Part shown: positions 1 to 8,121 of the stretch, one piece after another
How positions within the stretch are numbered: position 1 is the stretch's first letter
How the letters are laid out: every line of letters starts with the position of its first letter
Source: Rufibacter immobilis
GTDB lineage: Bacteria; Bacteroidota; Bacteroidia; Cytophagales; Hymenobacteraceae
Direction of reading: 5' to 3'
DNA: 64,000 nt
NCBI RefSeq assembly: GCF_003721565.1
Contig: NZ_RJJE01000009.1
Coordinates: forward strand, 1,178,934-1,242,933
The notes under the pieces: model-generated
Seen by the model: only the letters and a program-made list of their open reading frames with translations
Databases searched by the model: none
Told to the model about the DNA's origin: nothing
Program-made: the position numbers and the translations under genes

Positions 1-253
1 CCCCCACATAAGTAACCGTGTCTAAAAGAGTACCATCTCCCCCTAAACTCAGTACATAATTTACGTCAAAGAGATTAGTCTCACGGGTAAAGGTATCTAT
101 CTGGGCCGGCAGCGGGGTAAATGGAACCAAAGATTCTGCAAAATGGTCTGCCACTAGTACCGTTATACCTTGACTGAGCAAAAGATCAAACAACCGACGC
201 ACAAAAGGAACAACCTCCTCTTTGACGGGTTTGCCCACTATTGCTATTTTCAT
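1..253 (-). CDS. nadK: NAD kinase, partial (C-terminal part lies outside the window)
   Basis: Reading leftward from the ATG at 251-253 the product begins MKIAIVGKP and about 75 residues on contains a GGDGTLLDT motif, the nucleotide-binding signature of NAD kinases, which phosphorylate NAD to NADP in the cytoplasm. The gene runs off the left edge of the window, so only about 84 residues are visible. A well-placed Bacteroidota-type promoter lies just upstream at 267-296. The next gene, the CBS protein, is on the same strand but upstream of this promoter, so nadK is probably transcribed on its own as well. Confidence 0.88.
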   Translation of the reverse strand, partial: MKIAIVGKPVKEEVVPFVRRLFDLLLSQGITVLVADHFAESLVPFTPLPAQIDTFTRETNLFDVNYVLSLGGDGTLLDTVTYVG

Positions 254-266
254 GGTCTGTTCTGCT

Positions 267-296
267 CAAAGGTAAACCAAAGTCTTCTATATCAAA
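267..296 (-). promoter_or_regulatory. Bacteroidota-type promoter for nadK
   Basis: On the minus strand a TACCTTTG box (267-274, consensus TAnnTTTG) follows a TTTG box (293-296) with an 18-base spacer. This matches the -33/-7 promoter architecture of Bacteroidota. The box ends 13 bases before the nadK ATG, giving a very short leader. Confidence 0.6.
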
Positions 297-325
297 GCAA
301 AGAAGGCAAATGGCTTAATGGTTAA

Positions 326-991
326 TTAAATATTGAGATACCGCATAAGCAGATCCAATCTATCCTGATCTTCTGGGGCACTGGCGGTGTCCTGGAACTG
401 TGCCGTGATTTTATACCCGAAGCGCTCCAAGGTAGCCACTATTCTGCCTAGTTCAACGGTGTTGATTTTCAAGGTGAGTTTTATCTTGAAAATATCCGTC
501 TCATCTGGCGAAACGTAGGCACTTAGAATCTTCGCGTTATTAGATTCCACTAACCGGCTGATCTCACTCAGGGAATAATCTCGTTCGGCCATGCAGAGTA
601 CTAAAATACCACCTTGCCCCTGCAACGCAGACATTTGCCCGAAGGCAGAAATGGTGTCGTTCACGGTGATCACTCCCAGATACTCCTGCAGCTCATCCAG
701 CACGGGTACCACCTGCACTTTATTTTTGATTGCCAGCTCCATCACGTTGTAGAAGTGCTGGTTCTGCTGCACATGCACGTGCTCAAAGTCAAAGGGGATA
801 TTCTCCAGTACCTGCTCTGGGTCTTTCGCCTCCAGCACGTTCTCCTCCGTTACCAGCCCCAGATATTTCCGGTTTTTTACAACGGGCAGCTGGTTCAGCC
901 TGAATTCATCCATCCAACGCACGGCTTTCTCGCCGGTGTCAGAGAGTTTGAGGGGCGGAACCATCTGGTTTATCAGTTCTTCAGCTATCAT
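326..991 (-). CDS. CBS-domain protein with C-terminal ACT-like region (AcuB-like)
   Basis: The 221-residue cytoplasmic protein has two CBS repeats (about residues 8-60 and 70-125), the second ending in a VNDTISAFG-type motif. After a glycine-rich hinge, a region at about 130-205 (GGILVLCMAERDYSLSEISRLVE) looks like an ACT domain. CBS pairs normally bind adenine nucleotides and regulate a partner, and ACT domains bind small ligands, so a regulatory role is inferred; the partner is unknown. The start overlaps the end of the upstream alpha/beta hydrolase gene by 11 bases, so the two are almost certainly co-transcribed. Confidence 0.82.
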   Translation of the reverse strand: MIAEELINQMVPPLKLSDTGEKAVRWMDEFRLNQLPVVKNRKYLGLVTEENVLEAKDPEQVLENIPFDFEHVHVQQNQHFYNVMELAIKNKVQVVPVLDELQEYLGVITVNDTISAFGQMSALQGQGGILVLCMAERDYSLSEISRLVESNNAKILSAYVSPDETDIFKIKLTLKINTVELGRIVATLERFGYKITAQFQDTASAPEDQDRLDLLMRYLNI

Positions 992-1751
992 AGGCAGCAG
1001 TCTTTATCAGGAATCTCTCTAAGATACTGTTAAAGGCGTCCGGATGTTCCATCATGGGCGCATGGCAGCAGTGGTCTATGAAATGCAATTCAGAATTCTG
1101 GATGAGCCTGTTGAACTCATGGGCTACCATAGGCGGCGTAATGGTGTCATTCAGGCCCCAGATAAGCAGGGTAGGCGCCTGTATTTTGCCTAGGTCTTTC
1201 CCTAGGTTATTACGTTGCGCAGACTTGGCAATGGAAATGATGCGCAGTACTTTCTGGTTGCTGTTAGTGATGTCAAACACCTCATCTACCAGCTCTTTGG
1301 TGGCCACGGCGGGGTCATAGAATGTGTAGGCCACCCGCTCTTTCACAAACTCGTAGTTGCCGCGCTTAGGGAAAGAACCGCCCATGGAGTCTTCGAACAG
1401 ACCGGAGGAACCGGTTAACACCAGCCGCTGCACCAATTCGGGATTTTTCAGGGTGTACTCTAAGGCTACGTGCCCGCCCAGGGAATTGCCTAACAAGGTC
1501 AAGTCCGTCAGGTTCTTGTGCGTCACAAACTCTTCCACAAACTCCACCAGGCCCGGCACACTGGCTTGCGGCAACGACATCTCGTATAAGGGCATGAGCG
1601 GAATGACCACGCGGTAATTTTTCTGAAAATAGGAGACTACCCCCTGCCAGTTACTCAGCGCCCCAAACAGACCGTGCAAAAGCAAAAGCACTTCGCCTTC
1701 GCCTTCATCTATATACTCAAACCCGCTTTCCTTCTTGATTTCCAAGTCCAT
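981..1751 (-). CDS. alpha/beta-fold hydrolase
   Basis: A 256-residue hydrolase of the BioH/esterase type. It has an oxyanion-hole HGLFG motif near residue 26, the nucleophile elbow GNSLGG with Ser90, a WGLNDTITPP strand carrying the probable catalytic Asp near residue 199, and a late His in DHCCHAP near residue 228, so the triad is complete. No signal peptide is visible, so it is probably cytoplasmic. The substrate cannot be named. Its last codons overlap the CBS gene. Confidence 0.85.
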   Translation of the reverse strand: MDLEIKKESGFEYIDEGEGEVLLLLHGLFGALSNWQGVVSYFQKNYRVVIPLMPLYEMSLPQASVPGLVEFVEEFVTHKNLTDLTLLGNSLGGHVALEYTLKNPELVQRLVLTGSSGLFEDSMGGSFPKRGNYEFVKERVAYTFYDPAVATKELVDEVFDITNSNQKVLRIISIAKSAQRNNLGKDLGKIQAPTLLIWGLNDTITPPMVAHEFNRLIQNSELHFIDHCCHAPMMEHPDAFNSILERFLIKTAAYDS

Positions 1752-1789
1752 GTGAGAAAATCGCTTGTAATGATAGTAAGTAGAAACAA

Positions 1790-2362
1790 TTATAGGGATG
1801 TAATATTAGTAATATTCAACCAATTTCTGAGCATCTCCAGCCCATGTTGGGTAAGTGCTGCTTCTGGATGGAACTGCAGCGCGTACAACGGCAGGTGTGC
1901 GTGCCGGAACGCCATCAATTCACCCTCAACGGTTTGCGCCAGCGGAACCAGATCTTCTGGGGCCTCCTGCACCACCAGGGAATGATAGCGCACCACCGGT
2001 ATAGTAGACGGAAGCCCGGCGAAAATGGGGTCCTCGGCGCACAGAATCTGCGAGACTTTCCCGTGCATAGGCATTCGTCCTTTCACCACCTTAGCCCCGA
2101 AGAACTGGCCCAGGGCCTGGTGCCCCAGACAAATCCCTAGCATGGGCAGCCGGTCATGGTAATGAGAAATCACCGCTGGCATCACACCCGCCAGTTCCGG
2201 TGTGCCCGGCCCCGGCGACAGCACAATGCCTTTGAGTGGCAAGGCCTGCAATTCCGCTAAGGGCACATCATTGCGGCGCACCTCCACCTCCACCCCCAAC
2301 TGCCTGAAATAATCATAGAGGTTATAGGTAAAGGAATCAAAATTATCTAGAAGCAACAGCAC
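1790..2362 (-). CDS. trpG/pabA: Anthranilate/aminodeoxychorismate synthase glutamine amidotransferase subunit
   Basis: A 190-residue class I glutamine amidotransferase. It shows the LSPGPGTPE oxyanion-strand motif (about residue 49), the nucleophilic Cys78 in MLGICLGHQALG and the His-Glu pair in ALQFHPEAALTQHG near residue 166. It supplies ammonia from glutamine to a TrpE or PabB partner for tryptophan or folate synthesis. Neither partner gene is in the window, so trpG and pabA cannot be separated; isolated copies often serve as PabA or both. A degenerate copy of the dispersed palindrome lies upstream at 2400-2434. Confidence 0.87.
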   Translation of the reverse strand: MLLLLDNFDSFTYNLYDYFRQLGVEVEVRRNDVPLAELQALPLKGIVLSPGPGTPELAGVMPAVISHYHDRLPMLGICLGHQALGQFFGAKVVKGRMPMHGKVSQILCAEDPIFAGLPSTIPVVRYHSLVVQEAPEDLVPLAQTVEGELMAFRHAHLPLYALQFHPEAALTQHGLEMLRNWLNITNITSL

Positions 2363-2399
2363 AGAGAAAAAACGCAGAGGAGAGAAAAAAGATATTCGG

Positions 2400-2434
2400 G
2401 TTTAGCGGCCGTTTTTCCAGAATAAGGCCTAAAC
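2400..2434. repeat. Dispersed palindrome, degenerate copy
   Basis: GTTTAGCGGC on the left and GGCCTAAAC on the right flank a T5-rich centre, the architecture shared by the window's palindrome family, but the two arms no longer pair perfectly. It lies upstream of the trpG-like gene. Confidence 0.6.
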
Positions 2435-2480
2435 CAGAGAGAACCGCTTATGATGAACTCCGGCGAAACAGAAAATAAAG

Positions 2481-2526
2481 TGTGCGTTTAGGGGCCGTTT
2501 TCAGAAAAACGGCCCCTAAACGCACA
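2481..2526. repeat. Dispersed palindrome, near-perfect copy (core variant GGGGCCG/CGGCCCC)
   Basis: The arms TGTGCGTTTAGGGGCCG and CGGCCCCTAAACGCACA are fully complementary around a short T/A centre. The outermost TGTG/CACA is specific to this locus. It lies 6 bases beyond the cvpA stop codon (minus strand), where a terminator or 3'-end hairpin is expected. Confidence 0.9.
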
Positions 2527-2532
2527 TAATTT

Positions 2533-3042
2533 TTAAGCGAAGGAATCCAGGGCCTGCCGGCCGAAGGGAATCACCCATTGCACAAAAGACCAGGCACCGG
2601 GCGCGGCATCCAGGTAATACGGGTACACTTCAGATTCCCGCACGGTCTGCAGGGCTTTATCTAAGCCCGTGGCATTGGCGAAGTACACCAGGAGGCAGAT
2701 GGCGAAACCCCACTTGGCAGCCCCAATACCGGCACCAATCACGTTGTCCAGGAGGCCCAGCGGCGTAAGATGTACTCCTTTCTTGATAACCTTGCCAATG
2801 GCCCGCACCGCAAACCCAATCCCAATGAACACCAGCAAAAACGGGAGAAACGGCAGAAAGCCGGCGCTGTCGCCCAGCCATTCATGAATGGGCGGCGTCA
2901 CCAGCCCCACCAGCTTCATCCCGAACACGGTGATGATCACCAACGAAGCCAGAGAGGCAATCTCCAGCACCAGCCCTTTAAAGAAACCTTTAAAAGCACC
3001 GTAGGCCACAGGCAATAGCAGAAAGAGGTCAAAGGTGCTCAC
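2533..3042 (-). CDS. CvpA family membrane protein
   Basis: The 169-residue inner-membrane protein has four hydrophobic segments (about residues 5-22, 26-46, 62-82 and 105-125) and the FDLFLLLPVAYGAFKGFFKGLVLEIASL start characteristic of the CvpA/colicin V production family. The family is widespread and linked to envelope integrity, but no biochemical activity is firmly assigned. It lies 12 bases from the upstream yqeY gene on the same strand, and the two look like an operon that ends at the palindrome at 2481-2526. Confidence 0.85.
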   Translation of the reverse strand: MSTFDLFLLLPVAYGAFKGFFKGLVLEIASLASLVIITVFGMKLVGLVTPPIHEWLGDSAGFLPFLPFLLVFIGIGFAVRAIGKVIKKGVHLTPLGLLDNVIGAGIGAAKWGFAICLLVYFANATGLDKALQTVRESEVYPYYLDAAPGAWSFVQWVIPFGRQALDSFA

Positions 3043-3054
3043 GCAACAGAGGGC

Positions 3055-3516
3055 TTAGGCGTTAGGGTTGTTCAGGAGCGCGTTCACGGCGTTGGAAATG
3101 GCTTTGCCATCGGCTTGGCCGGCCAGTTCACGGGAAGCAACGCCCATCACCTTGCCCATGTCTGAAGGTCCCAACGCGCCCACGCGTTGAATGATCTCCA
3201 GAAGGCGCTCACGCAGATCTCCTTCGTCTAGCTGCTGGGGCAGGAATTCCTCAATCACGGCCAGTTCGGCCAGTTCCACTTCCTCCAGATCTGTGCGGGA
3301 CTGGGCACGGTACACCTCGGCAGACTCACGGCGCTGTTTGGCGGCTTTGGTTAACAGCTTCAGCTCCGTATCTGGGGTAAGTGCCTGCACGCCGCCTTTC
3401 TCGGTTTCGGCCAGCAAAATCTGCGACTTAATAGCGCGCAGGGCTTGCAGGCGGGTCTTATCTTTCGCCAGCATGGCTTGTTTTATGCCGGCTTCTACTT
3501 TTTCTTTCAGGCTCAT
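3055..3516 (-). CDS. yqeY: GatB/YqeY domain-containing protein
   Basis: This 153-residue protein begins MSLKEKVEAGIKQAMLAKDKTRLQALRAIKSQI and has the helical LPQQLDEGDL...GPSDMGKVMGVASRELAGQADGK pattern of stand-alone YqeY proteins. It resembles the tRNA-binding tail of GatB. YqeY is proposed to influence tRNA-dependent amidation or aminoacyl-tRNA metabolism, but its exact role is unsettled. It is divergent from pdxJ and upstream of cvpA. Confidence 0.87.
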   Translation of the reverse strand: MSLKEKVEAGIKQAMLAKDKTRLQALRAIKSQILLAETEKGGVQALTPDTELKLLTKAAKQRRESAEVYRAQSRTDLEEVELAELAVIEEFLPQQLDEGDLRERLLEIIQRVGALGPSDMGKVMGVASRELAGQADGKAISNAVNALLNNPNA

Positions 3517-3585
3517 AGTTTATGTAGGTAAAGGCGCCGCAGCACCCGGTAAGAAATCATTAGCCAAGTGACGCCAAGTTTCTTT

Positions 3586-3593
3586 TATCTTTG
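3586..3593 (+). promoter_or_regulatory. Promoter -7 box (TATCTTTG) for pdxJ
   Basis: TATCTTTG matches the TAnnTTTG consensus and lies 36 bases before the ATG at 3630. It overlaps the possible TTG start at 3591, so that upstream start cannot be used if transcription begins here. No convincing -33 box was seen. Confidence 0.5.
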
Positions 3594-3629
3594 TCCATCT
3601 TAATGCATGAACGCCAACGTAAGAGCAAC

Positions 3630-4346
3630 ATGACGAAACTGAGCGTAAATATAAATAAAATAGCCACGTTACGGAACGCCCGCGGCGGCAACCGGCCAAA
3701 TGTGGTGCAATCTGCCCTGGACTGCGAGCGCTTTGGGGCGCAGGGCATTACAGTGCACCCCAGACCAGATGAGCGGCACATCCGTTTTCAGGACGTGTAT
3801 GACCTGAAGGAAGTAGTCACCACCGAGTTCAACATTGAGGGCAATCCCACCCCAGATTTCATCAAACTGGTGCTGGCCGTAAAGCCTGAGCAGGTTACCC
3901 TGGTGCCCGATGCCCCCGAGGCCATCACCTCCAACGCCGGCTGGGACACGCTCAAGCACAAAGATTTTCTGGTGGATGTAATTGCCCAGTTCAAAGCCGA
4001 AGGAATCCGGACCTCCATCTTCGTGGACCCTATCAACGCCCAGGTGGAAGGCGCGGCCCTCACCGGCACCGACCGCATAGAACTCTACACCGAAGCCTAC
4101 GCCCACCAGTACCTCACCAACCGGGAGGCCGCCGTAAAACCGTACGCCCAGGCTGCCCGGGTAGCCCAGCAGTGCAACTTGGGCCTGAACGCCGGGCATG
4201 ACCTGGACCTGGACAACCTCCGTTACCTCAAGGAGCAGCTGCCCAACCTGGCGGAAGTTTCTATTGGCCACGCCCTCATCTGTGACGCGCTCTACTACGG
4301 TCTGGAGAACACCATTCAGCTGTACCTGCGCCAATTGAACTTCTAA
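3630..4346 (+). CDS. pdxJ: Pyridoxine 5'-phosphate synthase
   Basis: From the chosen ATG the product is 238 residues, the usual length for PdxJ. It begins [20 protein letters not shown], the family's N-terminal strand, followed by [24 protein letters not shown] and [12 protein letters not shown] motifs of the TIM-barrel active site. PdxJ condenses 3-amino-2-oxopropyl phosphate with 1-deoxyxylulose 5-phosphate to make pyridoxine 5'-phosphate (DXP-dependent vitamin B6 pathway). The start is set by homology and by the promoter at 3586. The gene ends just before a palindrome at 4359. Confidence 0.95.
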   Translation: MTKLSVNINKIATLRNARGGNRPNVVQSALDCERFGAQGITVHPRPDERHIRFQDVYDLKEVVTTEFNIEGNPTPDFIKLVLAVKPEQVTLVPDAPEAITSNAGWDTLKHKDFLVDVIAQFKAEGIRTSIFVDPINAQVEGAALTGTDRIELYTEAYAHQYLTNREAAVKPYAQAARVAQQCNLGLNAGHDLDLDNLRYLKEQLPNLAEVSIGHALICDALYYGLENTIQLYLRQLNF

Positions 4347-4358
4347 TGCGGCACTTCC

Positions 4359-4395
4359 CGTTTTCGGCCTTTTTTCAGAAAAACAGCCCCGAAAC
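4359..4395. repeat. Dispersed palindrome, variant copy after pdxJ
   Basis: CGTTTTCGGCC on the left and CAGCCCCGAAACG on the right surround a T6/A5 centre. The AGGGG of the common core is replaced by TCGG/CCGA, so the outer arms still pair. It lies 12 bases after the pdxJ stop codon. Confidence 0.75.
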
Positions 4396-4416
4396 GCACC
4401 GTAACCGGTACTTGGT

Positions 4417-4995
4417 ATGCTAGGCGTTTTGCTCAAGATAACGGCGTTGGTTATTGCGGCGCAGTACGGGGTGCGGTTCCTGTCCTGGCTGCTGAGGCGG
4501 CAACAGCGGGTATATTACCTGTCGTCTATGCGCCAGTTCAAGATAGTGTTCTGGTCGCTGCTGAGTTTCTGGCTGGGCGGCTCCATGCTGAGTCTGCTCA
4601 TCCGGGACCAAACTGACACTCCGCTGGAGAAAGGCATCGCCATCGGCTTGGGCTCGGTGCTGTTTCTGTTCTCCTTGCCTACCCTCCTGGTGCACCTGCA
4701 GTACTGGCGCTATGAACGGGAAAATGCGTTGGAGCTGGAGAAGGAAACCAACACTGCCTTGCTGCTGCAACCCGGCGGCAAATATCTGCTGCAACCAAGG
4801 AATATACGGGAAATTACCCTAACCCAGAGCCCCTCAAAGCGCTTTTTCTGGAGTTCTTACCAATACCTCACGCTTTCCCTCACCGATGGCCGACAGGTTA
4901 AAATCACCTCGCTCCTGATAGAGCTACCGCAGCTGCTGGCCCTCTGGCCCCAAGTACCCCTTAAAACCAGAACGAAATGGGCTTGTTTTCTGTAA
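4417..4995 (+). CDS. Membrane protein with PH-like C-terminal part, unknown function
   Basis: The 192-residue protein has three hydrophobic segments (about residues 5-22, 45-63 and 75-95). A soluble C-terminal part includes LTLSLTDGRQVKITSLLIELPQLLALWP, which resembles the PH-like domain of small bacterial membrane proteins. I do not recognise the family with certainty. The last codons overlap a small hairpin of GCTTGTTTT type (4978-5003) that looks like a decayed member of the dispersed palindrome family. It sits between pdxJ and an esterase, all on the plus strand. Confidence 0.7.
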   Translation: MLGVLLKITALVIAAQYGVRFLSWLLRRQQRVYYLSSMRQFKIVFWSLLSFWLGGSMLSLLIRDQTDTPLEKGIAIGLGSVLFLFSLPTLLVHLQYWRYERENALELEKETNTALLLQPGGKYLLQPRNIREITLTQSPSKRFFWSSYQYLTLSLTDGRQVKITSLLIELPQLLALWPQVPLKTRTKWACFL

Positions 4996-5038
4996 AACAG
5001 GCCAAGTAACCTCTGCACTTAACCATCTCTAGACACCC

Positions 5039-5806
5039 ATGGAATTAAACTATAAACAACAAGGACAGGGACAGCCCCTGCTCATCTTACACGGCCTCTT
5101 CGGGACATTAGACAATTGGCAGACGCTGGGCCGCCAGTTCGCGGAGACCTTTAATGTGTACCTACTGGATCTGCGCAACCACGGCCGCTCCCCGCACAGC
5201 CAGGAATTCAGCTACCAACTCATGACCGATGACCTGCTGGAGTTCATTGAGCAGCACCAGTTACAGGACGCCATGATTATAGGGCACTCCATGGGGGGCA
5301 AAGTGGCCATGAACTTCGCGCTGCAGCACCCAGACAAATTGGCCAAACTTCTGGTGGCCGACATTGCGCCCAAAGCCTACCCGCCCCACCACGATGAAAT
5401 CATTGCCGGTTTCCGGTCTATTGATCTGAACTCCCTCCAAAGTCGGCAGGAAGCCGATGCCCAATTAGCCCAAAAAGTAGACGACGTGGGCACCCGCCTT
5501 TTCCTGCTCAAGAACCTGTACCGCACCGATGACAACAGCTTTGCCTGGCGTCTGAATCTGGATGCCATTGAGCAGAACCTGGACAAAATCCTGGGCAATA
5601 TTGAGTCTGATACTCCTTTCACCAAACCTACCTTGTTCCTGCGCGGCGGCAACTCCAGGTACATTAAACCAGAGCAGGACATGGCGCAGATTCAGGCCCT
5701 GTTCCCCGGCGCTGCCATAGAAACCATAGAGAACGCCGGTCACTGGCTCCACGCCGAACAGCCCCAGGAGTTTTACCAGCGCACCATGGCGTTCCTGCAG
5801 GCCTAA
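5039..5806 (+). CDS. alpha/beta-fold hydrolase, YbfF-type esterase
   Basis: The 255-residue protein has the HGLFGTLDNW oxyanion motif (about residue 18), the DLRNHGRS loop (about 44), the nucleophile elbow GHSMGG with Ser84 and a late His in NAGHWLHAEQP near residue 236. This arrangement matches YbfF-like acyl-CoA/ester hydrolases. No signal peptide is seen, so it is cytoplasmic. The natural substrate is unknown. It is 39 bases upstream of an RsmI-like gene on the same strand. Confidence 0.87.
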   Translation: MELNYKQQGQGQPLLILHGLFGTLDNWQTLGRQFAETFNVYLLDLRNHGRSPHSQEFSYQLMTDDLLEFIEQHQLQDAMIIGHSMGGKVAMNFALQHPDKLAKLLVADIAPKAYPPHHDEIIAGFRSIDLNSLQSRQEADAQLAQKVDDVGTRLFLLKNLYRTDDNSFAWRLNLDAIEQNLDKILGNIESDTPFTKPTLFLRGGNSRYIKPEQDMAQIQALFPGAAIETIENAGHWLHAEQPQEFYQRTMAFLQA

Positions 5807-5845
5807 AAATCCGGCTCCAATTTTCTTAAACTTGATTGATCCTAC

Positions 5846-6565
5846 ATGAGTACTTCCGCCAAAGGCACGCTTTTCCTCATTCCCACGGTTCTGGCCGAAG
5901 ACACGGCCTCCGCTGTTATTTGTAGACAGGTAGCGGAAGTGACGGCGCAGTTGAAGTATTTTCTGGTGGAGAATGCCCGCACCGCCCGCCGCTACATTAA
6001 AACCATTGCGCCCTCCCAGACCATTGAAGAACTGCAGATCACGGTCATAGACAAGAATTCCTCAGACGCAGAACTCACCGCCGCCTTAAAGCCCCTGCTA
6101 GCTGGGCAAGACGCCGGGGTTATCTCAGAGGCGGGTTGCCCCGGCGTGGCCGATCCTGGGGCCGAGTTAGCCCGTCTGGCACACCAGCACGGCGTGAAAG
6201 TGGTACCGCTGGTGGGGCCTTCGGCGATTCTGATGGGGCTTATGGCCTCTGGGTTCAACGGGCAGTCGTTCGCCTTCCATGGGTATTTGCCCATTGAGAA
6301 GCGGGATCGCATTCAAGCCCTGAAGCAACTGGAGAAGGAGATGGTGCAGAAAGACCAGACACAGATTTTCATGGAAACGCCCTACCGCAACCGGCAAATG
6401 GTGGAAGACCTGCTGCAGCACCTGAGCAAAGACACCAAGCTCTGCATTGCGGCCAACATCACCGGCCCCAATGAGTTCATCAGAACCCTGCGCATCTCTG
6501 ACTGGAAAGGCAAAGTCCCTGACCTGCACAAACAGCCAGCTGTTTTCCTCATTTACAGAAGGTAG
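5846..6565 (+). CDS. SAM-dependent methyltransferase of the RsmI/tetrapyrrole-methylase family
   Basis: The 239-residue protein has the tetrapyrrole-methylase fold motifs GTLFLIPTVL (start), VISEAGCPGVADPGAELARLAH (about 90) and VPLVGPSAILMGLMASGFNGQSFAFHGYLP (about 118). This is the pattern of RsmI, which 2'-O-methylates C1402 of 16S rRNA. It is shorter than typical RsmI (about 280 residues), lacks the small C-terminal extension and has an altered start (IPTVL instead of IPIGN). It is therefore a divergent, Bacteroidota-style relative, and the rRNA target is an inference. Confidence 0.8.
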   Translation: MSTSAKGTLFLIPTVLAEDTASAVICRQVAEVTAQLKYFLVENARTARRYIKTIAPSQTIEELQITVIDKNSSDAELTAALKPLLAGQDAGVISEAGCPGVADPGAELARLAHQHGVKVVPLVGPSAILMGLMASGFNGQSFAFHGYLPIEKRDRIQALKQLEKEMVQKDQTQIFMETPYRNRQMVEDLLQHLSKDTKLCIAANITGPNEFIRTLRISDWKGKVPDLHKQPAVFLIYRR

Positions 6566-6568
6566 TTC

Positions 6569-6615
6569 AACGGCTGGTTTCCCCCTGATTTTGGAAAAAG
6601 GACCGCTAAACGGCA
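6569..6615. repeat. Dispersed palindrome, one-sided degenerate copy
   Basis: The right half (TTTTGGAAAAAGGACCGCTAAACGG, split here as TTTTGGAAAAA then CCGCTAAACGG) is recognisable, while the left half is scrambled. It follows the RsmI-like stop codon and looks like a decaying copy. Confidence 0.5.
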
Positions 6616-6684
6616 TTAGCCACCCTGTTACTTGCAGCGCACTATCACGGCTAGATTAGAGCTGCCAGGTTGAGAAATGATCCC

Positions 6685-6730
6685 ATTGCGTTTAGGGGCT
6701 CTTTTTGGAAAAAGAGCCCCTAAACGCAAT
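6685..6730. repeat. Dispersed palindrome, perfect copy (22-bp arms)
   Basis: A perfect 46-bp palindrome with 22-bp arms around a central GG. The core is GTTTAGGGGCTCTTTTT with outer ATTGC/GCAAT. It lies 2 bases beyond the stop codon of the minus-strand EnvC-like gene and between convergent genes, so it could end transcription from both sides. Confidence 0.93.
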
Positions 6731-6732
6731 TT

Positions 6733-8121
6733 CTATTTAGGCATGAGCCAACCCTGCGGGTTCAGGTTGGTCTGGTTTTTCCAGATCTGGAACTGGAGTT
6801 CAGAGGTACCCTCAGCGTCTGTGTACACAGTGCCAATGGTTTGTTTGGTGGAGATTTCCTGTCCTTCGGTCACACTTACCGTGCGCAACTTGGCATAGAC
6901 GGTAAAGTACTCGCCGTGCTGCACCATCACAATGTTGTTCATTCCCGGAATGGTCTGTACCGCCAGCACTTTGCCCCCGAAAATTGCTCTCACGTTCTCA
7001 TTTGCTCCGGTCTGGATATCGATACCCCGGTTTTCTACTACCACTCCTTTTAGAACCGGGTGCGCCTGCCGCCCGAAACGCTGCGAAATAAACCCTCGCT
7101 CCACGGGCCACGCAAACCGGCCTTTGTTACCGGCAAAGCTGTTGGACAATACAGCGGCCTCTGGGGTAAGCGTCACACGGTCGGTGCGGGAGACATTGGC
7201 CTTGGTTTTGGTACTGGCTGGTGCGCTGGCACTTGGGGTTGGGGCAGGTTTTCCGGCCTTGGCCGCTGCCGCAGCGGCTTCACGGGCGGCTTTGGCTCTG
7301 GCGGCGGCTTCTGCCGCACGGGCGGCGCGGGCAATCTCCTCCCGCACAAGGTCCGCGATCAACCTATCCAACTGCCGCACGGCTTGCCGCCGGCGCTCCA
7401 CTTCCTGCTTCAAAGACTGCTCCTGCAAACTCAATTGCTGAATCACCTGGTCTTGCTGATCATGCATGGAAAGCAGGTTCTTGTTCTCCTTCAGCTGCAC
7501 ATTCAGAAGGCTCTTTTTCTGCTGTTTCTGCGAATTGAGTATATTCACCTGGTTGGAGAGGCGTTGCTGCACTTCCTCAATGGCGGCAGCTTGCTTCTTA
7601 CGCGCCTCTGTGTATTGGCGCAGGTAACTCATGCGCCGCATCATCTGGTTGAAAGAGTCTGAGGCGAACAAAAACATCAGTTTATTATAGCTGTTAGCCG
7701 TTTTGGAGGCGGCGTAGATTAGGCGGGCGTATTCTTTCTTCAGCCGCTGCAAATCAGTCTGAGCATCGGCCACTTTCTCCTCCGTGGTGCGGAGGTCCCG
7801 GTTGAGGTAAGTGATTTCTGAAGAGATATTTTTGATAACGCCCGTCTGAACCGTAATTTTCTCTTTAATCACGTTCAGTTGACCCAAGGAGGCTTCTTTC
7901 TTCTGGGTGGTTTGTTTTAGGATGCGGTTGGCTTCCTGAATACGCTTGAGGTTCGCATTTTTTTCACGCTCCAGCTGGGCTTTGCTTTTGACCGGTGCTT
8001 TCTTGGTAGCGGTTTTGGCAGTGGAACGGGTAGTCTTTTTCTGCTGTGCCTCAACAGAATTCAACCCGATCAAGAAAAAGAATAAAAAAAGATAAAGTAG
8101 CCCCGCCCTATTTACGTTCAT
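6733..8121 (-). CDS. EnvC-like murein hydrolase activator, degenerate LytM/M23 domain
   Basis: The 462-residue protein has a signal peptide (about residues 1-25, ending VEAQ), a long coiled coil (about 40-270) with an Ala-rich stretch, a low-complexity linker and a C-terminal M23/LytM domain (335-462). The zinc-ligand His of M23 enzymes is Asn364 in ENRGID, and the HxH pair is replaced in YAKLR (Lys411, Arg413). Only Asp368 and the His of VQHGEY remain. As in E. coli EnvC, it is therefore probably a periplasmic activator of amidases rather than an enzyme. Its start overlaps the DUF4292 gene by 14 bases. Confidence 0.88.
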   Translation of the reverse strand: MNVNRAGLLYLFLFFFLIGLNSVEAQQKKTTRSTAKTATKKAPVKSKAQLEREKNANLKRIQEANRILKQTTQKKEASLGQLNVIKEKITVQTGVIKNISSEITYLNRDLRTTEEKVADAQTDLQRLKKEYARLIYAASKTANSYNKLMFLFASDSFNQMMRRMSYLRQYTEARKKQAAAIEEVQQRLSNQVNILNSQKQQKKSLLNVQLKENKNLLSMHDQQDQVIQQLSLQEQSLKQEVERRRQAVRQLDRLIADLVREEIARAARAAEAAARAKAAREAAAAAAKAGKPAPTPSASAPASTKTKANVSRTDRVTLTPEAAVLSNSFAGNKGRFAWPVERGFISQRFGRQAHPVLKGVVVENRGIDIQTGANENVRAIFGGKVLAVQTIPGMNNIVMVQHGEYFTVYAKLRTVSVTEGQEISTKQTIGTVYTDAEGTSELQFQIWKNQTNLNPQGWLMPK

